From Evtepia sp. (GTDB taxonomy: Bacteria; Bacillota; Clostridia; Oscillospirales; Oscillospiraceae): a stretch of DNA of 15,866 bases. The position numbers were made by a program, and so were the translations under genes. The stretch lies in NCBI GenBank assembly GCA_020025735.1, contig JAHHRP010000030.1:1-15866 (forward strand), given 5' to 3'. The notes below the pieces were generated by a model. That model searched no databases, was not told the DNA's origin, and was given only the letters and a program-made list of their open reading frames with translations. Below, in pieces: positions 6,598 through 13,229 of this stretch (the stretch's first letter is position 1; the number at the start of each line of letters is the position of its first letter).

Positions 6598-7447
6598 CTG
6601 TCTCATTCCTTTCTTCGTTCTGGCCCTCTCCAGCCAGATACGCTTCCATATGCCCCCGCAGCTTCTGAATCGCACGGCTATGGATTTGTGAAACACGGGG
6701 GGCACTGATGCCCAAAATATGGGCAATCTCTTTCATGTTCAGTTCCTGCTCATAGTAGAGCGAAAGGACCAGTTGTTCTTTTTCCCGCAGCCCTTCAATC
6801 CCCTCCCGCAGGGTTTTTTGGAGTTCCTTCTCCTGATATACCGTCTCTGGCTGTCCACTGGCAGCAGCCTCTCCCGTGCTCTGGGCCAAGTCCACTGTCT
6901 CTCCACCATAGGCATTGAGCAACATTTCAAATGAGATAATATGTGACATTGCAATCTCTGCCACAATCGTCTCATACTTCTCCAAGGAAAAGCCCAGATA
7001 CTCGGCCATTTCCTGGTCCGTCGGCCTGCGTTTGAGGGTCCCGATAAGGGCCTCCTCAGCATGGCTGATCTGGGATGCCCGGTGTCGGACCTGCCGGGAA
7101 GACCAATGCTGGCGGCGGGCCAGATCAATCACCATACCCCGAATACGCTTGGTAATGTAGGTGCGAAACTTGGCTCCTTTGGTTGGGTCAAATTTGTCCA
7201 CAGCATCCAGCAGCACCAGAATGCCATCGTGAATGATGTCATCGCTCTGTGCAAAGTTTGCGTATACACCACGGGTCTGGTTGGCAATGGCTCGCACCAT
7301 ATCCACGTTTTGCAGCACCAGCGCCCACTTGGCATCGGTGTCTCCATCCTCCCGGTAGCGCCGAAGCAGCTCATCTACTTCCAGACCCATCAGGGCTTCC
7401 AACTCTTCTTCTCGACGGAACGCCGATGTTTTCTCCGTATGATCCAA
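6524..7447 (-). CDS. sigD: Flagellar RNA polymerase sigma factor (FliA/SigD/WhiG family)
   Basis: 307 residues from a TTG at 7447. Directs RNA polymerase to late flagellar and motility promoters. Region 2 lies at about residues 42-118 (FAQSDDIIHDGILVLLDAVD, KFDPTKGAKFRTYITKRIRG), region 3 around RRPTDQEMAEYLGFS, and region 4 near 215-264 with the helix-turn-helix MKEIAHILGISAPRVSQIHS. The TTG is preferred because AGGAGG ends 8 bases upstream; the intervening ATG at 7454 is out of frame and too close. At 307 residues it is longer than the usual 240-260. About 40 residues follow the normal end after region 4 (from GHMEAYLAG), and the last 24 or so are encoded within the start of the next gene. 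No flhF or flhG separates it from flhA. Its usual antagonist FlgM is not in the window. Confidence 0.93.
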   Translation of the reverse strand: MDHTEKTSAFRREEELEALMGLEVDELLRRYREDGDTDAKWALVLQNVDMVRAIANQTRGVYANFAQSDDIIHDGILVLLDAVDKFDPTKGAKFRTYITKRIRGMVIDLARRQHWSSRQVRHRASQISHAEEALIGTLKRRPTDQEMAEYLGFSLEKYETIVAEIAMSHIISFEMLLNAYGGETVDLAQSTGEAAASGQPETVYQEKELQKTLREGIEGLREKEQLVLSLYYEQELNMKEIAHILGISAPRVSQIHSRAIQKLRGHMEAYLAGEGQNEERNETDGERILQSDVGHAFPKQAAGCGSQ

Positions 7448-7463
7448 TCTGCATCCCTCCTCC
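7448..7463 (-). promoter_or_regulatory. Ribosome-binding site fixing the TTG start of sigD
   Basis: GGAGGAGG (7463-7456) is followed 8 bases later by the in-frame TTG at 7447. An ATG at 7454-7452 lies one base from the Shine-Dalgarno core and out of frame, so it cannot be the start of this gene. Confidence 0.7.
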
Positions 7464-7489
7464 GGACCGGCCTTTGCAGTCGGCAATGT

Positions 7490-9559
7490 TTACGGCAGGG
7501 TGATGTTTCCAATGGCCTGAATCTGTACTTGGTTTGTGATCTCACTAAAGGAGAGCACATAGACATCAGGATAAAACTGTGCAATCATGCGGCTTAAATA
7601 AACCCGGATGATCTGGCTGGTAAGTACCACCGGTGTCTGTGACAATTCGTTGAACTTCTTACGCAGTTCTCCAAGTTGAGCCACAATCTGCTGCATCACA
7701 TCTGGCCCCAGTGCCAGATAGGTGCCATGTTCGTTTTTGGTCAGGGACGCAAGGATCTTCTTTTCTACCTCCGCATCCAGCGTGACCACCCGCAGCTGAC
7801 CATCTTCGCAGAACTTGCGGGTAATGGTACGGCTCAGCGCACCACGGACCTGCTCGGTAACCAGATCCAAGTCGTGGCTGGTTCCCCATGCCTCTACCAC
7901 CGTTTCCAAGATGGTCCCCAGATCCTTGATCGGGACTCCTTCCCGCAACAGACTGCGTAAAATTTTCTCCAGTGTCGCGTAGGAAATCACGTTGGGAATG
8001 GCCTCGGCCACCAACTCGGGTTCGGTCTTTTTCAGGTTCTCCACCAGCTGGATCGTCTCTGTGCGGTTGAGCAGCTCGTAGGCATGCTTCTTTACCGTCT
8101 CCGACATATGGGTAAGCATTACGGTCAGGGGCGTGATCACTGTGTAACCATAAATCTCTGCCATCTCTTTGTTCTCTGGCAAGATCCACCGGGAAGGGAT
8201 TCCATACGCCGGCTCCACAGTCTCGATGCCGTCGATCTCCCCAGACGGATTTGCTGGCTGGAGCGCCAAATAGTAATCCACCAAAATCTCGCCGCGGGCA
8301 ACTTCTTCGCCACGAATCTTGATGACATATTGGTTTGTCCCCAGCGATGCGCCGTCTCGCAGGCGAATCGAAGGGATGACAAACCCCATCTCCTGGGCAT
8401 ACTGCCGACGGAAAATCACAATACGGCTGATCATCTTGCCGCCGCTGGCTTCATCCACCAGGGGGATCAGGCTGTATCCGAACTCCATCTCAATGGGTTC
8501 CACTGCCAACAAGTCATAGACATGGCTGATATCTTTGAAATAGTCGGTTTCTGCTGGCGGCTGAATTGCCTCTTCCTCCTGCGCTCCTTCGGCCAGCGCC
8601 TGCTGCTGGACCTCAGCCGCCATACGACGGTTAATCAGATAACCGCCCAAGGTTAAGACTGCACCCACCAGCAGCAAGGGCACGGTGGGGGTTCCGGGGA
8701 AGATCCCCAGCAGCAGGAGGATCACACCTGTGGATAAAATGGCACGAGGCTGACTTTTAAACTGCCGCAGCACGTCGGTGTTCAGGTTCTCATCCGACAC
8801 CGACCGGGTCACGATCATGCCCGTTGCCGTGGAGATCATCAGCGCTGGCAGCTGCGACACCAAGCCGTCACCAATGGTTGCGATGGTGTAGGTCCCCAGC
8901 ACAGTAGACAGATCACCAGCGCCCAAAACCATTCCCGTTACAATGCCGCCGACAAAGTTGATGACGGTAATAATGAGGGACATGATTGTGTCCCCTTTGA
9001 CGATCTTTGTGGCACCATCCATGGCGCCGTAGAAGTCTGCTTCCCGTTGAATTTTGCTCCGGCGCATCCGGGCCTCCTGCTCATCAATGATGCCAGAGCT
9101 GAGGTCTGCGTCAATGGCCATCTGTTTACCAGGCATGGCATCCAGGGTGAAGCGGGCAGCCACCTCAGAGACACGCTCGGCACCCTTGGTGATGACGATA
9201 AACTGCACCAGGACAATGATAAGATAGATAACGATACCAATGGCAAGGCTCCCTTGGGTCATGAGCGCGCCAAAAGATTTAATGACCGTGCCTGCAAAAC
9301 CACCGTTGGACAGGATGAGCCGGGTTGAGGATACGTTCAGCCCGATCCGCAGCAAGGTGGTCACCAGCAGCAGGGATGGAAAAATAGAAAATTCCAGCGC
9401 TTCCCGAATGGTCATGGTGATCATCAGGATCATAATGGACAGGGAGATGTTGATAATAATCATCACGTCCAACATGGCTGGCGGCAGCGGAATGATGAGA
9501 AACAGCACAATCACGACGACAGCCAGCACGATGGAATAGTTTTTTAAGATCTGTCTCAT
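7490..9559 (-). CDS. flhA: FlhA, flagellar type III export gate protein
   Basis: 689 residues, the usual full length; ATG at 9559 with AGGAG 11 bases upstream. FlhA is an inner-membrane protein whose cytoplasmic domain forms the ring that docks chaperone-substrate complexes. Residues 1-125 and about 195-320 contain the hydrophobic helices. The FHIPEP-family signature is clear at about 124-190 (TKGAERVSEVAARF, LDAMPGKQMAIDADL, EADFYGAMDGATKFVKGD-like). The cytoplasmic domain from about 350 has the conserved GVPIKDLGTILE and is complete to the end (IQAIGNITLP). It lies 22 bases after flhB and 42 before sigD. No defect seen. Confidence 0.97.
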   Translation of the reverse strand: MRQILKNYSIVLAVVVIVLFLIIPLPPAMLDVMIIINISLSIMILMITMTIREALEFSIFPSLLLVTTLLRIGLNVSSTRLILSNGGFAGTVIKSFGALMTQGSLAIGIVIYLIIVLVQFIVITKGAERVSEVAARFTLDAMPGKQMAIDADLSSGIIDEQEARMRRSKIQREADFYGAMDGATKIVKGDTIMSLIITVINFVGGIVTGMVLGAGDLSTVLGTYTIATIGDGLVSQLPALMISTATGMIVTRSVSDENLNTDVLRQFKSQPRAILSTGVILLLLGIFPGTPTVPLLLVGAVLTLGGYLINRRMAAEVQQQALAEGAQEEEAIQPPAETDYFKDISHVYDLLAVEPIEMEFGYSLIPLVDEASGGKMISRIVIFRRQYAQEMGFVIPSIRLRDGASLGTNQYVIKIRGEEVARGEILVDYYLALQPANPSGEIDGIETVEPAYGIPSRWILPENKEMAEIYGYTVITPLTVMLTHMSETVKKHAYELLNRTETIQLVENLKKTEPELVAEAIPNVISYATLEKILRSLLREGVPIKDLGTILETVVEAWGTSHDLDLVTEQVRGALSRTITRKFCEDGQLRVVTLDAEVEKKILASLTKNEHGTYLALGPDVMQQIVAQLGELRKKFNELSQTPVVLTSQIIRVYLSRMIAQFYPDVYVLSFSEITNQVQIQAIGNITLP

Positions 9560-9581
9560 AAATACGATGGCTCCTATGTTC

Positions 9582-10649
9582 TTATTGCTGTCTCTCCCCC
9601 TGGCCCATCCGGTACAGATATACCAGCACTTCTGCTACGGCATTGTATAGTGAGGGGGGGATTTCCCCATTCAGTTCCGTAGAAGCGTACAAGGCCCGAG
9701 CAAGAGGGACATTTTCCACCACCGCCACATGGTGCTGCTCCGCAGTTCGGATAATCCGCAACGCCACCTGATCTTGTCCCTTGGCCAGAACCACAGGGGC
9801 ACGATCCTGCTCTGAATGGTAGCGCAGGGCCACCGCAAAGTGCGTAGGATTTCGGATGACCACATCCGCCTGGGGGACTTGCTGCATCATGCGGGACTGG
9901 GCCATTTTTCGTTGGGCTTCCTTAATTTTCCCCTTTATCTGGGGATCGCCTTCTGTTTGTTTGTACTCCTCCTTCACCTCCTGCTTGGACATACGGATCT
10001 GCCGCTCATACTCCCACCATTGGTAGAAGATGTCCGCAGCAGCCAGAATGGCAAAGGCAAGACCGATCTGGAGAACAAGGAAGAAGGTCTCCCGAAACAG
10101 ATGTCCGCAAGCTGATACCAGGTCGGTATACAGGTATTTGGCAAATAGGTCCACCACTTTGATCAAGTATCGGTAGATCAGAAACAAAAGGATGGATATT
10201 TTTAAGATCCCCTTTAAGGCCTCCACCACACTGCGAAAAGAAAAGAGACGCTTGATGCCCTGCAAGGGACTGATGCGCTCAAATTTCGGTTTGATGGATT
10301 CCCCAGAGACCAGCAATTTCGTCTGGAAAAAAGTCGTTGCGATCGCAAGCAGTGCAGTCACTGCCAGCAGGGGACCTGCCGTCCCCGCTAACGTCTTAAT
10401 GCATTGAAGAAAAACTGCCTTGGCAGAAAAGTCGGCTTGCGTCGGGCGAGGGGCCGCCAGCGAGATGCTGTATTGCATGAACTCCTCCAGGTGCTGTGCA
10501 ATGCTCGGACCAATGGCCCAAAGCAGCCCGAAGCTTCCAATGAGGGTGACCACTGCCACGGCGTCATTACTGAAAAATACGTGACCTTTCTTTCGTTCAT
10601 CCCGCCGCTTTTTGGGTGTTGCTTTTTCGGTTTTCTGGCTGTCGGCCAA
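9582..10649 (-). CDS. flhB: FlhB, export gate and substrate-specificity switch protein
   Basis: 355 residues from a TTG at 10649; GAAGGG ends 8 bases upstream, while a nearer ATG at 10657 is out of frame. The N-terminal ADSQKTEKATPKKRRDERKKG is the conserved FlhB/YscU start, four membrane helices span about 30-210, and the cytoplasmic domain follows. The autocleavage motif NPTH is at 267-270 (cut between N267 and P268), which switches export from rod/hook to filament subunits. Conserved PLARALYASTELNGEIP follows it. It lies between fliR and flhA as in Bacillus. Confidence 0.96.
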   Translation of the reverse strand: MADSQKTEKATPKKRRDERKKGHVFFSNDAVAVVTLIGSFGLLWAIGPSIAQHLEEFMQYSISLAAPRPTQADFSAKAVFLQCIKTLAGTAGPLLAVTALLAIATTFFQTKLLVSGESIKPKFERISPLQGIKRLFSFRSVVEALKGILKISILLFLIYRYLIKVVDLFAKYLYTDLVSACGHLFRETFFLVLQIGLAFAILAAADIFYQWWEYERQIRMSKQEVKEEYKQTEGDPQIKGKIKEAQRKMAQSRMMQQVPQADVVIRNPTHFAVALRYHSEQDRAPVVLAKGQDQVALRIIRTAEQHHVAVVENVPLARALYASTELNGEIPPSLYNAVAEVLVYLYRMGQGERQQ

Positions 10650-10663
10650 GGCTGCATCCCTTC
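10650..10663 (-). promoter_or_regulatory. Ribosome-binding site fixing the TTG start of flhB
   Basis: GAAGGG (10663-10658) precedes the TTG at 10649 by 8 bases. The ATG at 10657-10655 directly abuts the site and opens a different frame without homology to FlhB. Confidence 0.65.
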
Positions 10664-10671
10664 CCCCTGTC

Positions 10672-11448
10672 TCAGCCTGCGCCCGCTATAATTCCTAACG
10701 CGCGCTCCAGGCTTTGTAGCATTTCCTTTTCTATCCCAAGAATGAATTCATGCATTGGGTAGAGGAAGGCCAGCAGCAGGATCAACCCCACAATGACCTT
10801 CAGCTCAATATTGATGACGAAGGCATTGATCTGAGGAATCGCCTTCATCAGAATCCCCATGCCTACCTCACTCAACAACTCAGCAGCAAGAATGGGAAAG
10901 CCCAGCTTAACTGCCAAAATCATACAGGTAAAAAAGAGTTCCACCACATAGGGGGCTACCCCATCATGCAGGGCAACCTGACCATAGGGCAGGATATTTC
11001 CCGACAGCGTCAGGATACGCAGCAAAGTGTAGTGCCCATTTGCTGCGAAAAAGTTGAGCACCAGCAGAATATTCAGCACGGAACCGCTGAGGGTCATGTT
11101 TGCTTGGCTGCTGGCATCGTAAACCTGCGCCATTGTCATGCCCATCTGGGCATCAATGATCTCGCCGCCAAACTGGATAACCGCGAAGAACAATCGCATG
11201 ATAAAGCCCAGTACAAAGCCCACAGAAAGTTCTAACAGCACCCGCAGAATGAACTCCAACACAGTAGCTGGCAGCGTCACTGTCATCTCCCGGGGCAGAT
11301 AGCTGAAGACAAACATGGACAGCACCCCAGCAAAGCCAGTCTTGACAATGCCTGGGATGTTACCACGACCAAAGAGGGGATTGAGCACTACGAAGCCACC
11401 CATTCGTGCCAAGATCAGCTCAAATAGATAAAGATTTTGCCAATTCAA
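10672..11448 (-). CDS. fliR: FliR, export gate membrane protein
   Basis: 258 residues from a TTG at 11448 with GAGGAG 9 bases upstream. FliR joins FliP and FliQ in the helical export gate inside the basal body. The protein is almost entirely hydrophobic, with about six segments, and conserved features include ILARMGGFV near the start, GEIIDAQMGMTMAQVYD in the middle, and KAIPQINAFVINIELKV near residue 210. Length matches the family. It lies 18 bases after fliQ and 22 before flhB. Confidence 0.95.
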   Translation of the reverse strand: MNWQNLYLFELILARMGGFVVLNPLFGRGNIPGIVKTGFAGVLSMFVFSYLPREMTVTLPATVLEFILRVLLELSVGFVLGFIMRLFFAVIQFGGEIIDAQMGMTMAQVYDASSQANMTLSGSVLNILLVLNFFAANGHYTLLRILTLSGNILPYGQVALHDGVAPYVVELFFTCMILAVKLGFPILAAELLSEVGMGILMKAIPQINAFVINIELKVIVGLILLLAFLYPMHEFILGIEKEMLQSLERALGIIAGAG

Positions 11449-11463
11449 GGCATTCCACTCCTC
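11445..11463 (-). promoter_or_regulatory. Start region of fliR with a two-codon overlapping mini-ORF
   Basis: After GAGGAG (11463-11458) the first ATG (11453-11451) reads ATG-CCT-TGA, and its stop TGA overlaps the TTG start of fliR (11448-11446). The TTG is 9 bases from the Shine-Dalgarno, the ATG only 4, so the TTG is the likely start. Whether the mini-ORF is translated is unknown. Confidence 0.5.
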
Positions 11464-11466
11464 GCC

Positions 11467-11718
11467 TTATCCCTGCATGAGGGTAAACAGATGCCTGGTG
11501 AAGTCCAGCATAATCTCCAGCATCCGGCCACCAGCGATCACCAGGATCAACACCACAATGATGAGTTTGACGATAAACGCCAGTGACTGTTCATGAATCT
11601 GGGTCACTGCCTGGAAGATGGCCACCAGAATGCCCGCCAACATACTCAGCAGCAGGATGGGGCCGACCAATTTCAGCGCGACCACCATTCCTTCCCGCAT
11701 GATGTCTGCCACTGCCAT
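11467..11718 (-). CDS. fliQ: FliQ, export gate membrane protein
   Basis: 83 residues, close to the usual 86-90; ATG at 11718 with AAGGAGGT 7 bases upstream. Two membrane helices (about 14-38 and 47-72) are joined by a short polar loop (TQIHEQSLAF), and the N-terminal REGMVVALKLVGPIL matches the family. FliQ packs around the FliP-FliR core of the export gate. It sits 14 bases after fliP. Confidence 0.95.
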   Translation of the reverse strand: MAVADIMREGMVVALKLVGPILLLSMLAGILVAIFQAVTQIHEQSLAFIVKLIIVVLILVIAGGRMLEIMLDFTRHLFTLMQG

Positions 11719-11732
11719 GGCTCAAACCTCCT

Positions 11733-12386
11733 TCATTGGAATCCCCGTATTAGGGTGGAGAAGAGCAACTGCCAGCCATCCAGGGCAATGAACAGCAGGA
11801 GCTTGAAGGGCATGGAGATCATCGCCGGCGGCAACATAATCATACCCATAGACATCAGCGTGGAGGAAACCACCACGTCAATGAGGACAAAAGGAATGTA
11901 CAGATAGAATCCAATCTCAAACGCCCGTTTAAGCTCACTGGTCATAAACGAGGGGACAATCACCCGCAGGGGGAGATCCTGCGCACCAGTTTCTGGCACC
12001 TGTGTACCTGAGAGTTCACAGAAAAGATTCAAAGAGCTTTCCTCGGTCTCCTGAAGCATAAACCGCTTGAGGGGAACCTGCGCCCGTGCGAAAAACTCTT
12101 CCTGATTGATCTCTTCGGCTATGTACGGCTCGTAAGCCTCAGTGCGGATCTGATCGATGGTAGAACCCATAGTAAACAACGTCAGGAAGAGGGCCATCCC
12201 GATGAGTACCATGTTAGGGGGATTTTGCTGCAAGCCCATCGCTGAACGCAGAAAGGAGAAGGAGATGACGTACCGGGTAAACGAAGTCATCATCACCAGA
12301 ATGGAGGGCAGCAGCATAAGCAGCGTCATAAAAATAATCGTCTGCAGCGATGTAACTGATTCTCCATTGACATTGATTAGGGGCAT
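11733..12386 (-). CDS. fliP: FliP, export gate membrane protein
   Basis: 217 residues from the ATG at 12386 with GGAGGA 10 bases upstream. Conserved blocks are visible: TSFTRYVISFSFLRSAMGLQ, NPPNMVLIGMALFLT, SELKRAFEIGFYLYIPFVLI, and STLMSMGMIMLPPAMISMP. FliP forms the pentameric core of the export gate. There is no N-terminal signal peptide, as in the Bacillus protein of about 220 residues and unlike the enterobacterial one. It lies 15 bases after fliO. Confidence 0.96.
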   Translation of the reverse strand: MPLINVNGESVTSLQTIIFMTLLMLLPSILVMMTSFTRYVISFSFLRSAMGLQQNPPNMVLIGMALFLTLFTMGSTIDQIRTEAYEPYIAEEINQEEFFARAQVPLKRFMLQETEESSLNLFCELSGTQVPETGAQDLPLRVIVPSFMTSELKRAFEIGFYLYIPFVLIDVVVSSTLMSMGMIMLPPAMISMPFKLLLFIALDGWQLLFSTLIRGFQ

Positions 12387-12401
12387 ATCTACGCTCTCCT
12401 C

Positions 12402-12776
12402 CTATGGCTTTTTCCGTTCCAGAACCCTTTGCAGCTGCTCTCGAAAGGAAGGCGGAACAGGGGATTCCCCCTGTCCATCCTTGTCGATCCAGGCAGCTAC
12501 ATCTTCCTCCGGCAGTTCTTTCAGGCACGTCACACCACCCTGGGTGATCCCCAGGAGCAAGTAATGATCTTCAAACTTGACCAGCAGCAGCTTGGACTCC
12601 TTGCCCACTGGAACCTGTTCTACTACCGTCAGGTGCCGATGCCGACTGCCTCCCCGCAAGCCACTGGGCATGTGTACCGCCAGAAAACGGGTGGTCAGGT
12701 ATGCCAGCACAAGGACCACAGCCAAAACAGCCAAGGCCCCCAGCAGAGAGAGCACCACGTTTTCTTCACCAAACAT
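12402..12776 (-). CDS. fliO: FliO (FliZ), assembly factor for the export gate
   Basis: 124 residues. One N-terminal membrane helix (about 8-29) is followed by a cytoplasmic domain with HLTVVEQVPVGKESKLLLVKF and LLLGITQGGVTCL, the FliO core pattern. FliO helps assemble FliP. The start ATG at 12776 is 3 bases after the cheY stop (TAA-TCC-ATG) and no Shine-Dalgarno is visible, suggesting reinitiation after cheY translation. Position between cheY and fliP is as in Bacillus fliZ. Confidence 0.88.
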   Translation of the reverse strand: MFGEENVVLSLLGALAVLAVVLVLAYLTTRFLAVHMPSGLRGGSRHRHLTVVEQVPVGKESKLLLVKFEDHYLLLGITQGGVTCLKELPEEDVAAWIDKDGQGESPVPPSFREQLQRVLERKKP

Positions 12777-12779
12777 GGA

Positions 12780-13145
12780 TTAGGGTGCGCCGATGATGGA
12801 GCTAACTGTCTTCAGCAGTCGATCTTCCTTAAAGGGTTTGACAATGAAGTCTTTTGTTCCGGCCTGCACGGCCTCCACCACCATGGCCTCCTGGCCCATA
12901 GCAGAACACATGACTACATTTGCATTGCCATCCTTTGCCCGAATCGCCTTTAATGCTTCCAAGCCATCCATATTAGGCATCGTGATATCCATGAGCACCA
13001 GGTTGGGCTGAAGCTCATTGTACTTTTCCACGGCATCTGCACCATCCACAGCTTCGTGAATGTCAGTGTATCCGTTCTTTGTCAGCGTGTCCCGAATGAC
13101 CTTGCGCATGAATGCTGCGTCATCAACAACCAGAATCTTTGCCAT
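12780..13145 (-). CDS. cheY: CheY, chemotaxis response regulator
   Basis: 121 residues, a lone receiver domain. The acidic pair is D8-D9 (VVDD), the phospho-acceptor D53 lies in LMDITMPNMDG, S81 in MCSAMGQ, and K103 in IVKPF, so all active-site residues are present. Phosphorylated CheY binds the FliM/FliY switch to change rotation. ATG at 13145 with AGGA 10 bases upstream. It follows fliY after an 84-base gap, the largest in the operon, which may hold an internal promoter. Confidence 0.96.
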   Translation of the reverse strand: MAKILVVDDAAFMRKVIRDTLTKNGYTDIHEAVDGADAVEKYNELQPNLVLMDITMPNMDGLEALKAIRAKDGNANVVMCSAMGQEAMVVEAVQAGTKDFIVKPFKEDRLLKTVSSIIGAP

Positions 13146-13229
13146 TATCGTTTCATCCTTTACTATTTATTGAGCTGTAAAAGCCCTTTTCAATACATTG
13201 AATTATCTGTGGCGCCGCAGGAGCGGAAC
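13146..13229 (-). promoter_or_regulatory. Intergenic gap upstream of cheY with palindrome and weak promoter-like sequence
   Basis: The gap is AT-rich, unlike the flanking genes. It contains the palindrome TTCAAT-gt-ATTGAA (13189-13202, read minus). A -35-like TTGAAA (13193-13188) overlaps that palindrome, with a poor -10 candidate (ATAAAT, 13170-13165) 17 bases downstream. A cheY-internal promoter controlled at the palindrome is possible but unproven. Confidence 0.25.

Noticed and set aside
6598..6726. Longer FlgF-like start inside the sigma gene
   Set aside because: The extra residues are antiphase sigma sequence and rod proteins start near MVKG; the ribosome site fits the ATG at 6597.
8084..8656. 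Plus-strand open frame of 190 codons opposite flhA
   Set aside because: Antisense to conserved flhA sequence; composition follows the flhA codons.
11733..12386. FliP lacking a signal peptide as a truncation
   Set aside because: The Bacillus protein has the same length and also lacks it; a good ribosome site supports the start.
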